DNA of 64,000 nucleotides from Streptomyces pinistramenti (GTDB lineage Bacteria > Actinomycetota > Actinomycetes > Streptomycetales > Streptomycetaceae), in the NCBI RefSeq assembly GCF_020564935.1, contig NZ_JAJCXB010000024.1, positions 1 through 64,000 on the forward strand, given 5' to 3'. Of the stretch, positions 1 to 7,999 are shown in pieces. The notes beneath the pieces were generated by a model. That model was not told where the DNA came from. It did not search any database and saw nothing but the letters and a program-made list of their open reading frames with translations. Each line of letters starts with the position of its first letter. The first letter of the stretch is position 1. The position numbers and the translations under genes are program-made.

Positions 1-395
1 TCCTTTGCGCCTGTTTCACCAGGCTCTCCGGGCGCTTCCCTTCGGTCTTGCGTTTCCGACTCTATCAGATCCTCGCGGTCCCGATTTTCGCCGGTGCGAT
101 CCGGCCTCTCGGCCTTTTCGCGTTTCCAACCTTACCAGATCCGTTTCCGTCTCCGGCCCCCGTTGGAGCGGGGTTGGCCTTCCGGCTTTCGCTTTCCGGC
201 CTTTCCGACTCTATCAGATCCGATTCTCGCCGTTTCCGGTCCGAATTCATTTCCGATTCCCCGTCGGAAGGGGTTTTGCCTTTCGGCTGACCCGACTTTA
301 TCAGATTTCTCTGGGCCGGAATTCCGCCTCCTGATGAAGCGTCTCCGTACGCGCAAGCGTGCGGTGCTTCCCGTTCAGGCGGAGATGTAAACCTA
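1..395. other. Gene-free, pyrimidine-rich region at the window edge
   Basis: No convincing coding sequence is visible: the open frames here are short, Arg/Pro/Phe-rich and lack ribosome binding sites. The stretch is rich in TTTCC and CCGGC words and carries four degenerate copies of a TATCAGATCC-type motif (annotated separately). It lies downstream of the minus-strand RNase J gene and its terminator-like hairpin. Confidence 0.6.
53..306. repeat. Dispersed degenerate repeat, four copies
   Basis: The word TTTCCGACTCTATCAGATCC occurs exactly at 53-72 and 202-221. A variant (TTTCCAACCTTACCAGATCC) is at 123-142, and a shorter match, GACTTTATCAGAT, is at 294-306. Spacing is roughly 70-90 bases. 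The copies sit in noncoding DNA. Function is unknown; a locally duplicated intergenic element is the simplest reading. Confidence 0.6.
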
Positions 396-439
396 CTGGA
401 GCGGGGCACCCGGATGCAAATCCGGGTGCCCCGCTCCAG
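396..439 (-). terminator. Perfect 19-bp hairpin, likely terminator of rnj
   Basis: Arms 396-414 and 421-439 are exact inverted repeats (GGAGCGGGGCACCCGGA core) around a six-base loop. It lies 27 bases past the stop codon of the minus-strand RNase J gene. There is no clear T-run, as is common for Streptomyces terminators. Confidence 0.75.
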
Positions 440-466
440 GTGCGTATGTGCGGAAGGCTCCGCGCG

Positions 467-2152
467 TCAGACCTCGACGACCACGGGAAGGATCATCGGG
501 CGCCGACGGTAGTTGTCCGACACCCACTTGCCGACCGAGCGGCGGATCAGCTGCTGGAGCTGGTGGGGCTCGACGACGCCGTCCTGGGCCGACTTGGCCA
601 GGGCCTCGTCGATCTTCGGGATCACGGCCGAGAAGGCCGAGTCGTCGATGCCGGAACCGCGGGCCTGCAGATGCGGGCCGCCGACGATCTTGCCGGTGGT
701 GCTGTCCACGACCACGAAGACCGAGATGATGCCTTCGTCGCCCAGGATGCGGCGGTCCTTGAGGTGGGTCTCGGTGACGTCGCCGACCGAAAGGCCGTCG
801 ACGTAGACGTATCCCGCCTGGACCTTGCCCACGATCTTGGCGACGCCCTTGACCAGGTCGACCACGACGCCGTCCTCGGCGATCACGATCCGGTCCTTCG
901 GTACGCCGGTCAGCGCGCCCAGTTCGGCGTTGGCCCGCAAATGGCGCCATTCACCGTGCACCGGCATGAGGTTCTTCGGCTTGCAGATGTTGTAGAAGTA
1001 CAGCAGCTCGCCGGCCGAGGCGTGGCCCGAGACGTGGACCTTGGCATTGCCCTTGTGGACGACGTCCGCGCCCCAGCGGGTCAGGCCGTTGATTACGCGG
1101 TAGACCGCGTTCTCGTTGCCGGGGATGAGGGACGAGGCCAGGATGACCGTGTCGCCCGGGACGATCCGGATCTGGTGATCACGGTTCGCCATCCGGGAGA
1201 GGGCCGCCATCGGCTCGCCCTGGGATCCCGTGCAGACCAGCACGACCTCGTCGTCGGGCAGGTCGTCGAGGGTCTTGACGTCGACGACCAGGCCGGCGGG
1301 CACCTTGAGGTAGCCCAGTTCACGGGCGATACCCATGTTGCGGACCATCGAGCGGCCGACGAACGCGACGCGGCGGCCGTACTCGTGTGCCGCGTCGAGG
1401 ATCTGCTGGATGCGGTGCACGTGGCTGGCGAAGCTGGCCACGATGATGCGCTTCTGGGCGTTCGCGAAGACCGTGCGCAGGACGTTGGAGATGTCCCGCT
1501 CGGGCGGTACGAAGCCGGGGACCTCGGCGTTGGTCGAGTCGGTGAGGAGAAGGTCGATGCCTTCCTCGCCGAGCCGCGCGAAGGCCGGCAGGTCGGTCAG
1601 CCGGCGGTCCAGGGGCAGCTGGTCCATCTTGAAGTCGCCGGTGTGCACCACCATGCCCGCGGGGGTGCGGATGGCGACGGCCAGCGCGTCCGGGATGGAG
1701 TGGTTGACCGCTACGAACTCGCAGTCGAACGCGCCGATCCGCTCGGTGTGGCCTTCCTTCACCTCAAGGGTGTAAGGACGGATCCGGTGCTCCTGGAGCT
1801 TGGCCTCGATCAGGGCGAGGGTCAGCTTGGAGCCGATGAGCGGGATGTCCGGCTTCTCGCGCAGGAGATAGGGGACGCCGCCGATGTGGTCTTCGTGGCC
1901 GTGCGTGAGCACGATGCCGTCGATGTCGTCGAGCCGGTCCCTGATGGACGTGAAGTCCGGCAGGATCAGGTCGATTCCGGGCTGCTCCTCCTCCGGGAAG
2001 AGCACTCCGCAGTCGACGATCAGCAGCCGGCCGCCGTACTCGAAGACCGTCATGTTGCGGCCGATTTCACCCAGGCCGCCGAGGGGGGTGACGCGCAGGC
2101 CGCCCTTGGGGAGCTTCGGCGGAGCGCCGAGCTCGGGATGCGGATGACTCAA
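467..2152 (-). CDS. rnj: Ribonuclease J
   Basis: Metallo-beta-lactamase/beta-CASP ribonuclease with 5'-3' exo- and endonuclease activity in mRNA decay and rRNA maturation. The protein is 561 residues. It carries the zinc-binding motif HGHEDHIGG near residue 80, followed by the beta-CASP region and the RNase J C-terminal domain. The chosen TTG start (2150-2152) gives the family N-terminus beginning LSHPHPELGAPPKLPKGG and is preceded by GAGGAG at good spacing; reading further upstream adds 22 unrelated residues. dapA lies 113 bases upstream on the same strand, a pairing typical of Streptomyces. Family and function are secure. Confidence 0.95.
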   Translation of the reverse strand: MSHPHPELGAPPKLPKGGLRVTPLGGLGEIGRNMTVFEYGGRLLIVDCGVLFPEEEQPGIDLILPDFTSIRDRLDDIDGIVLTHGHEDHIGGVPYLLREKPDIPLIGSKLTLALIEAKLQEHRIRPYTLEVKEGHTERIGAFDCEFVAVNHSIPDALAVAIRTPAGMVVHTGDFKMDQLPLDRRLTDLPAFARLGEEGIDLLLTDSTNAEVPGFVPPERDISNVLRTVFANAQKRIIVASFASHVHRIQQILDAAHEYGRRVAFVGRSMVRNMGIARELGYLKVPAGLVVDVKTLDDLPDDEVVLVCTGSQGEPMAALSRMANRDHQIRIVPGDTVILASSLIPGNENAVYRVINGLTRWGADVVHKGNAKVHVSGHASAGELLYFYNICKPKNLMPVHGEWRHLRANAELGALTGVPKDRIVIAEDGVVVDLVKGVAKIVGKVQAGYVYVDGLSVGDVTETHLKDRRILGDEGIISVFVVVDSTTGKIVGGPHLQARGSGIDDSAFSAVIPKIDEALAKSAQDGVVEPHQLQQLIRRSVGKWVSDNYRRRPMILPVVVEV

Positions 2153-2265
2153 AAGACTCTCCTCACCACGCGCGCCACGCTGCCGTCGAGGCACGTGGCG
2201 CGCATGACATTCGTGCACTTGCTGTGTGGCGGTTGTTTGGCCGTGTTCAGTTGTGAAGTCTGTGC

Positions 2266-3165
2266 TTAAAGCTGTACCCCGCCGGCGGCGAGATCCCGCG
2301 TGAGCTGCTCGGTCTCTTCAGGGGCCAGGTCCACCAGCGGCAGGCGCAGCGGGCCCGCGGGCAGGCCCTGGAGGCCGAGTGCCGCCTTGGTGGTGATGAC
2401 GCCCTGCGTACGGAACATGCCGGTGAAGACCGGCAGCAGCTTCTGGTGGATCTCGGTGGCCTTGCTGACGTCGCCTGCGAGATGGGCGTCCAGCAGGGCG
2501 CGCAGCTCGGGAGTGACGACGTGGCCGACGACCGAGACGAAGCCGACGGCGCCGACCGACAGCAGCGGGAGGTTGAGCATGTCGTCGCCGCTGTACCAGG
2601 CCAGGCCGGAGCGGGCGATGGCCCAACTGGCGCGGCCGAGGTCGCCCTTGGCGTCCTTGTTCGCGACGATCCGCGGGTGCTCGGCGAGCCGGACGATGGT
2701 CTCGGTGTTGATCGGGACGCCGCTGCGGCCGGGGATGTCGTAGAGCATGACGGGCAGCTCGGTGGCGTCGGCGATGGCCGTGAAGTGCCGCAGGAGTCCT
2801 TCCTGGGGCGGCTTGCTGTAGTACGGCGTGACCGCGAGCAGGCCGTGGGCGCCGGCGTCCTGGGCCGCGCGGGCCAGCTCGACGCTGTGGCGGGTGTCGT
2901 TGGTGCCGGCTCCGGCGACGACAAAGGCGCGGTCTCCGACCGCATCGACCACGGCGCGGACGAGCTGGGCTTTCTCCGCATCGCCTGTGGTCGGGGACTC
3001 TCCGGTGGTGCCGTTGACGACGAGTCCGTCGTTGCCGGCGTCCACCAGGTGGGCGGCGAGCCGCTGCGCGCCGTCGAGGTCGAGGGCGCCATCCGCCGTG
3101 AACGGCGTGATCATGGCGGTCAGTACCCGCCCGAAGGGGGTCTGCGGTGTGGAAGTCGGAGCCAT
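2266..3165 (-). CDS. dapA: 4-hydroxy-tetrahydrodipicolinate synthase
   Basis: Condenses pyruvate with aspartate semialdehyde in the first committed step of diaminopimelate/lysine synthesis. The 299-residue product has the features of the DapA TIM barrel: NGTTGE near the N-terminus, TPYYSKPPQEG with the proton-relay Tyr, and ANKDAKGD containing the Schiff-base Lys. I chose the ATG at 3163-3165 (MAPTSTPQTPFGR); a GTG nine bases upstream is possible. No strong Shine-Dalgarno is seen. It probably is transcribed ahead of rnj. The other lysine-pathway gene here, dapB, is about 2.7 kb away on the same strand. Confidence 0.94.
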   Translation of the reverse strand: MAPTSTPQTPFGRVLTAMITPFTADGALDLDGAQRLAAHLVDAGNDGLVVNGTTGESPTTGDAEKAQLVRAVVDAVGDRAFVVAGAGTNDTRHSVELARAAQDAGAHGLLAVTPYYSKPPQEGLLRHFTAIADATELPVMLYDIPGRSGVPINTETIVRLAEHPRIVANKDAKGDLGRASWAIARSGLAWYSGDDMLNLPLLSVGAVGFVSVVGHVVTPELRALLDAHLAGDVSKATEIHQKLLPVFTGMFRTQGVITTKAALGLQGLPAGPLRLPLVDLAPEETEQLTRDLAAGGVQL

Positions 3166-3362
3166 AGGGTCCACGCTACTCGTAGCTCACCGCAGGATGT
3201 GTCTCCGGGGAGCAAGGAAGTGGACTCCGGCACTGCCTGCTCGGGGGTTCAAGCAGTGCCGGGTCCGTTTCTTCAGCGTAGATGAACTTCGCAAAATGCT
3301 GCAATACGGACACCTCACGCGTCCGTCCCCCGCGGCGCTGCGCACCGCCGCCCGCCTGCGCT

Positions 3363-4130
3363 TTACGGCGCGACGCGGCCGTTGGCGTTGAATGCGCCGT
3401 ACGTGAGCGGCATGAGCGCGGCCCAGTGGGCCTCCATCTGCTCGCCGACCATCTCGATCTCGCGCTGCGGGAAGGACGGCACGGCCGCCTGCTCGTGCTG
3501 CGTACGCAGGCCCAGGAAGTGCATCAGGGAACGGGCGTTGCAGGTCGCGTACATCGAGGAGTACAGGCCGACCGGGAGGACCGCGCGGGCGACCTCGCGG
3601 GCGACGCCGGCGGCGAGCATCTCCTGGTACGCCGCGTACGCCTGGCGGTAGCTGTCCTCCATGACGCGGCCGGTGAGTTCGTGCTGCGCGGCGGTGCCCT
3701 CGACGAATTCGTACTTGCCGGGGCGGCCCTGCTGGACCAGCTTGCGGGACTCACCGGGGACGTAGAAGACCGGCTCCAGCTGACGGTAGCGGCCGGACTC
3801 CTCGTTGTACGACCAGCCGACGCGGTGCCGCATGAACTCGCGGAACACGAAGATCGGGGCGCTGATGAAGAAGGTCATGGAGTTGTGCTCGAAGGGGCTG
3901 CCGTGCCGGTCCCGCATCAGGAAGTTGATCAGGCCCTTGGAGCGCTCCGGGTCCTTCTGCAGCTCCTCCAGGGACTGCTCGCCGGCCGTGGAGACGCGGG
4001 CCGCCCACAGCACGTCGCTGTCCGCCGCGCTGTGCTTGACCAGCTCTACCGTCACCTCGCTCCGGAAGCCGGCGGCCGCGCCGTCAGGACTCTCAGGGCT
4101 CTTGGTGCTCTCGGCGGGGGTGTGGGACAC
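3363..4130 (-). CDS. thyX: Flavin-dependent thymidylate synthase
   Basis: Makes dTMP from dUMP using FAD and methylenetetrahydrofolate. The product is 255 residues and starts at a GTG preceded by AAGGAA. The first ~20 residues are a Ser/Pro/Glu-rich extension before the core. The ThyX signature is present as RHRVGWSYNEESGRY. Counting residues between RHR and the motif Ser gives eight rather than the seven of the textbook RHRX7S motif. The rest of the protein reads as a full-length ThyX, with MRDRHGSPFEHN upstream of the signature. It sits between dapA (197 bases away) and a divergent small gene. Confidence 0.94.
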   Translation of the reverse strand: MSHTPAESTKSPESPDGAAAGFRSEVTVELVKHSAADSDVLWAARVSTAGEQSLEELQKDPERSKGLINFLMRDRHGSPFEHNSMTFFISAPIFVFREFMRHRVGWSYNEESGRYRQLEPVFYVPGESRKLVQQGRPGKYEFVEGTAAQHELTGRVMEDSYRQAYAAYQEMLAAGVAREVARAVLPVGLYSSMYATCNARSLMHFLGLRTQHEQAAVPSFPQREIEMVGEQMEAHWAALMPLTYGAFNANGRVAP

Positions 4131-4370
4131 CGGCGGTTCCTTCCGTTCGATCCTCGTGCGGCGCCCAGCCTACGGCCCGCCACTGACAGCCCGGGAAGCC
4201 GGGAAATCCATCGTGATACCGCGTACCGCACAAAACGGGCCCCGGCGCCGGGGCGTGGCACGCCGGTTGATATTTTTCACAGAAGTTACTGGAAACGGGC
4301 ACCAATCGGACGCCGCAGTCGTCTCTCTCTGTGAAAGTGCCCACTTCGAGGTTCCTAGGAGAGCCCGCTC

Positions 4371-4610
4371 ATGTTCCGCCGGCGAGAGCCCGTCCCGTTC
4401 GCCTTCGTTGCCGAGGCAGACCGGTTCCGCAGCAATGTCACTCCCCCTCCGCGCGAGCGCGCGTCCTTCGCCCAGCTCGCCCACCGATCCCTGCTCACCC
4501 TGACCGTCGTCGGCGGCCTGGCGGGCTCGCTGCTGTTCGGCCTTCCCGCACTCCAGCAGGACGCCACGAGCAGCAGCGGCACGCAGCACGCCGAGGCCGC
4601 GCACCGCTGA
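4371..4610 (+). CDS. Small single-pass membrane protein, unknown function
   Basis: Seventy-nine residues, not assigned to a named family. An AGGAGAG ribosome binding site lies just upstream of the ATG. The first 35 residues are charged (MFRRREPVPFAFVAEADRF), followed by one hydrophobic segment around residues 41-60 and a short Ser/Thr/Ala/His tail. This order suggests a cytoplasmic N-terminus with a single anchor. It starts about 240 bases divergently from thyX, and the PH-like membrane protein gene follows on the same strand about 100 bases on. The good binding site and typical codon use support it being real. Confidence 0.7.
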   Translation: MFRRREPVPFAFVAEADRFRSNVTPPPRERASFAQLAHRSLLTLTVVGGLAGSLLFGLPALQQDATSSSGTQHAEAAHR

Positions 4611-4712
4611 CCGCGCTCCCCGTAGCGTGCCGCGGAGTGGTTCCGTCCGGTCGCTGCCGATAGCCTCACCGGTCACAGCTTTCATCAGCGTGCCCATGAG
4701 TGAGGATCAGCC

Positions 4713-5270
4713 GTGCCCCTGCCCTTTCTGACGGCCGACCGCGACCTCGATGTCGACGACCGTACGGCGGACCCGACGCCGCTGCCGCATGACGAGCCCG
4801 ATCGCTGGCGCCGTCCCTACCGCCCCGGACCGTGGCGCGTGGGGGCGGCGGCAGTGTTTCTGCTGCTCGCCTCGTTCGTGCTGTTCTCCACGATGATCAT
4901 CGCGATGGCCGGTTCACCGGTCGGCGCCCTGGTCTGCGGGGGCGTGGCACTGCTCGTGATCGCGGTCGCGCTGCGGTTGCTGCGTGTGGGGGTGTGGGTG
5001 AGCGCGGCCGGCCTGCGGCAGTCCGGCTTGTTCGCCACGACGACGGAGCCGTGGAGCGCGGTCGGGTCGCTGCGGACGGTGCAGCAGCCGGTGCGCTGGC
5101 TGGGGCTGCCGCGGACGGTGCAGGGGCAGGCCCTGATCCTCCACCGGGGGCCGGGTGACGCGCAGCGGGTGCTGATCACCGACCGCAACGGCGACTTCCT
5201 GTCCCGTCCCGAAGCCTTCGAGCGGGCGGCCGACGTTCTGGAGGCGTGGGCCGCGGAGTACCGCTCCTAG
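4713..5270 (+). CDS. Membrane protein with bacterial PH-like domain
   Basis: 185 residues from a GTG start. An acidic N-terminus (residues 1-40) is followed by a Trp/Arg/Pro-rich stretch and two adjacent transmembrane segments (about 45-68 and 72-92). The C-terminal half (VWVSAAGLRQSGLFATTTEPWSAV onward) has the pattern of the short PH-like domains found after paired membrane helices in actinobacterial proteins. No catalytic motif is seen. It ends at a strong bidirectional hairpin and faces the TPR-like gene. Confidence 0.75.
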   Translation: MPLPFLTADRDLDVDDRTADPTPLPHDEPDRWRRPYRPGPWRVGAAAVFLLLASFVLFSTMIIAMAGSPVGALVCGGVALLVIAVALRLLRVGVWVSAAGLRQSGLFATTTEPWSAVGSLRTVQQPVRWLGLPRTVQGQALILHRGPGDAQRVLITDRNGDFLSRPEAFERAADVLEAWAAEYRS

Positions 5271-5300
5271 AGGACGCCCTTCCGCTGAAGGGCTTCCGGT

Positions 5301-5345
5301 ACGACGGCGCCGGCCGGGGATTCTCTCCCCGGCCGGCGCCGTCGT
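5301..5345. terminator. Perfect 20-bp hairpin between convergent genes
   Basis: Arms 5301-5320 and 5326-5345 are exact inverted repeats around the loop TTCTC. The position between the plus-strand PH-like gene and the minus-strand TPR-like gene fits a bidirectional terminator. Confidence 0.8.
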
Positions 5346-5371
5346 TCAGGGCCCTGTGGGCCGCCGTGGAT

Positions 5372-5824
5372 TCAGGCATCCGCCGGTGCGCTGTCGTGCA
5401 GCGTGATGGCACGCTGCATGGCCTTGCGGGCCCGCGGGGTGTCCCGCGCGTCGTGGTAGGCGACGGCCAGCCGGAACCACGCACGCCAGTCGCCCGGTGC
5501 GTCCTCCGTCTCGGCCTGCCGCTCGGCGAAGATCGCGTCGGCCGCGTCCCGGTCGATCCGGCCGCCCGGGGTGCGCCGCGGCTCCTCGCCTGCCGGGCCC
5601 TCCTCGGCCGCCATCTCGCGGGCGAGCCGGTGCGCGCTGCGGGCGAAGCGGGTGTTGTGCCAGAGGAACCAGGCACCGATGACCGGCAGCGCGAAGGCCA
5701 CCGCGCCCATGCCCATGGCGGCCGGCTCACCGGTCAGCAGGAGCAGGACACCCTCCATCGCCACCACGCCGAACACCAGCACCAGCACGGTCGCGAGGAA
5801 GAAGTAGGTGATCTTTCCGCCCAT
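5372..5824 (-). CDS. Membrane protein with TPR-like C-terminus
   Basis: 150 residues. Two transmembrane helices (about 5-27 and 36-55) are followed by a cytoplasmic part rich in Ala, Arg and Glu. The C-terminal 45 residues (WRAWFRLAVAYHDARDTPRARKAMQRAI) read as a tetratricopeptide-like helix pair. The gene starts five bases after the dapB stop, so it is very likely cotranscribed with dapB. Its role is unknown; TPR pairs usually mediate protein contacts. Confidence 0.75.
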   Translation of the reverse strand: MGGKITYFFLATVLVLVFGVVAMEGVLLLLTGEPAAMGMGAVAFALPVIGAWFLWHNTRFARSAHRLAREMAAEEGPAGEEPRRTPGGRIDRDAADAIFAERQAETEDAPGDWRAWFRLAVAYHDARDTPRARKAMQRAITLHDSAPADA

Positions 5825-5829
5825 GCCGC

Positions 5830-6582
5830 TCAGCCCAGATCGAGGAAGTGTTCCAGGCCCACCGTCAGGCCCGGGGTGGACACCACGCGCCGCACACCGA
5901 GCAGGATGCCCGGCATGAAGCTGCTGTGGTGCAGGGAGTCGTGGCGGATGGTGAGGGTCTCCCCCACGCCGCCGAGCAGCACCTCCTGGTGTGCCAGCAG
6001 GCCGCGCAGCCGTACGGAGTGAACGGGGATGCCGTCGACGTCCGCGCCGCGGGCGCCGTCCAGCGCGGTGCTGGTGGCGTCCGGCTGGTCGGCGCAGCCG
6101 GCTTCCTCGCGGGCCGCGGCGATCAGCTGGGCGGTGCGGGTCGCCGTGCCGGACGGGGCGTCGGCCTTGTTGGGGTGGTGCAGCTCGATGACCTCGGCCG
6201 ATTCGAAGAACCTGGCGGCCTGCCGGGCGAAGGTCATGGTCAGCACCGCGCCGATGGAGAAGTTCGGCGCGATGAGCACGCCGGTCTCCGGGGAGGCGGC
6301 GAGCGAGGTGCGCAGCTGCGCGAGGCGTTCGTCGGTCCAGCCGGTCGTGCCGACCACGCCGTGGATGCCGTGGCGCACGCAGAAGTCGAGGTTGCCCATG
6401 ACGGCGCCGGGGTCGGTCAGTTCGACGGCGACCTGGGCGCCGGTGTCGACCAGCGTCTCCAGCTCGTCCCCGCGGCCGAGTGCGGCGACCAGTTCCATGT
6501 CATCGGCGGCCTCGACGGCTTGGACGGCCTCGGAGCCGATGCGGCCCTTGGCGCCGAGTACGGCCACGCGCAGCTTGCTCAT
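5830..6582 (-). CDS. dapB: 4-hydroxy-tetrahydrodipicolinate reductase
   Basis: NAD(P)H-dependent second step after DapA in diaminopimelate/lysine synthesis. The 250-residue product begins MSKLRVAVLGAKGRIGSEAV, a dinucleotide-binding fold, and contains the family signature ELHHPNKADAPSGTA with the catalytic His-His and Lys. Length is normal for actinobacterial DapB. It follows the M16 peptidase gene with a 37-base gap and precedes the TPR-like membrane gene, consistent with one minus-strand operon running from pnp downward. Confidence 0.95.
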   Translation of the reverse strand: MSKLRVAVLGAKGRIGSEAVQAVEAADDMELVAALGRGDELETLVDTGAQVAVELTDPGAVMGNLDFCVRHGIHGVVGTTGWTDERLAQLRTSLAASPETGVLIAPNFSIGAVLTMTFARQAARFFESAEVIELHHPNKADAPSGTATRTAQLIAAAREEAGCADQPDATSTALDGARGADVDGIPVHSVRLRGLLAHQEVLLGGVGETLTIRHDSLHHSSFMPGILLGVRRVVSTPGLTVGLEHFLDLG

Positions 6583-6619
6583 CGTGTCAGCTCTCTCTGT
6601 GTGGTGCGGCGGGACGTGT

Positions 6620-7999
6620 CTACGCGACGGCTTCGTGCAGCCGGTCCGCCTGCCGGTCCTTCAGCGGGCCGATGACGGACAGCGAGGGACGTCGGCCCAG
6701 TACGTCGCGGGCCACCTCCCGCACGTCGTCGGGGGTGACCGCGGCTATCCGTTCGAGCATGTCATCGACCGACAGCTGCGTGCCCCAGCACAGCTCGCTC
6801 TTGCCGATGCGGTGCATCAGGGCGCCGGAGTCCTCCAGGCCGAGGACGGTGGAGCCGCGGAGCTGGCCGATGGCGCGCCGTATCTCGTCGTCGGTGAGGC
6901 CGTCGGCCGCCACCTGGTCGAGCTGGTCGCGGCAGATCTTGAGGACGTCCTGCACCTGGTTGGGGCGGCAGCCCGCGTAGACGCCGAAGAGACCGCAGTC
7001 GGCGAAGCCCGAGGTGTACGAGTACACGCTGTAGGCCAGGCCGCGCTTCTCGCGGACCTCCTGGAAGAGGCGGGAACTCATCCCGCCGCCCAGGGCGGTG
7101 TTCAGGACGCCCATCGCCCAGCGCCGGTCGTCGGTCCTGGACATGCCGGGCACACCGAGGATGACGTGGGCCTGCTCGGACTTGCGGTTGAGGTGGTCGA
7201 CGCGGCCGCCGGCCCGCAGGCTGCGGGCCCCTGCGCGGGGGACGCTCGGGGTGGCGTCCGTGCCGCCGAGTGCACCGGCCTTCTCGAAGGCGCGGCGGAC
7301 CAGGCGGACGACCTTGGCGTGGTCGACGTTGCCGGCCGCGGTGACGACGAGGTGCGTGGGGTCGTAGTGCTTCTTGTAGAAGCGGCGGATGCGGCCCGGG
7401 GTGAGGGCGTTGACGGTGTCGACGGTGCCCAGGACCGGGCGGCCGAGCGGGGTGTCGCCGAGCATGGTGTGCGCGAACAGGTCGTGCACGCAGTCGCCCG
7501 GGTCGTCCTCGGTCATCGCGATCTCTTCGAGGATGACCCCGCGCTCGGCGTCGACGTCATCGGCCTCGATCAGCGAGCCGGTGAGCATGTCGCAGACCAC
7601 GTCGATGGCGAGCGGCAGGTCGGCGTCGAGGACCCGCGCGTAGTAGCAGGTGTATTCCTTCGCGGTGAAGGCGTTCATCTCGCCGCCGACGGCGTCGATC
7701 GCGGCGGAGATGTCCAGCGCGCTGCGCCGCTCGGTGCCCTTGAAGAGCAGGTGTTCCAGGTAGTGGGTGGCGCCGTTCAGGGACGGGGTCTCGTCGCGGG
7801 AGCCGACGTGGGCCCAGATGCCGAAGCTGACCGAGCGGACGGTGGGCAGGGTTTCGGTGACGACGCGCAGGCCGCCCGGAAGGGTCGTCCTGCGGACCGT
7901 GCCCGCGCCGTTCTCGCCCTTGAGGAGGGTTTGGGTACGGGCGACGGCCCGCCCCTCCGAAGAGGTGCGGGCCGTCGTCGTGTGCGTACGGGACGTCAC
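6620..7999 (-). CDS. M16 family zinc metallopeptidase (pitrilysin/processing-peptidase type)
   Basis: 459 residues. The inverted zinc motif HYLEH is at residues 79-83, followed by the downstream Glu-rich region (GEMNAFTAKEYTCYYA), and a second catalytically silent M16 half follows. Such proteins resemble mitochondrial processing peptidase subunits and are usually encoded next to pnp in actinobacteria. The GTG start overlaps the pnp stop (GTGA, 7996-7999), so translation is probably coupled. Substrate is not known. Confidence 0.92.
   Translation of the reverse strand: MTSRTHTTTARTSSEGRAVARTQTLLKGENGAGTVRRTTLPGGLRVVTETLPTVRSVSFGIWAHVGSRDETPSLNGATHYLEHLLFKGTERRSALDISAAIDAVGGEMNAFTAKEYTCYYARVLDADLPLAIDVVCDMLTGSLIEADDVDAERGVILEEIAMTEDDPGDCVHDLFAHTMLGDTPLGRPVLGTVDTVNALTPGRIRRFYKKHYDPTHLVVTAAGNVDHAKVVRLVRRAFEKAGALGGTDATPSVPRAGARSLRAGGRVDHLNRKSEQAHVILGVPGMSRTDDRRWAMGVLNTALGGGMSSRLFQEVREKRGLAYSVYSYTSGFADCGLFGVYAGCRPNQVQDVLKICRDQLDQVAADGLTDDEIRRAIGQLRGSTVLGLEDSGALMHRIGKSELCWGTQLSVDDMLERIAAVTPDDVREVARDVLGRRPSLSVIGPLKDRQADRLHEAVA

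Noticed and set aside
5..409. Several overlapping short frames at the left edge
   Set aside because: No binding sites, atypical composition, and they traverse the repeat copies in different frames.
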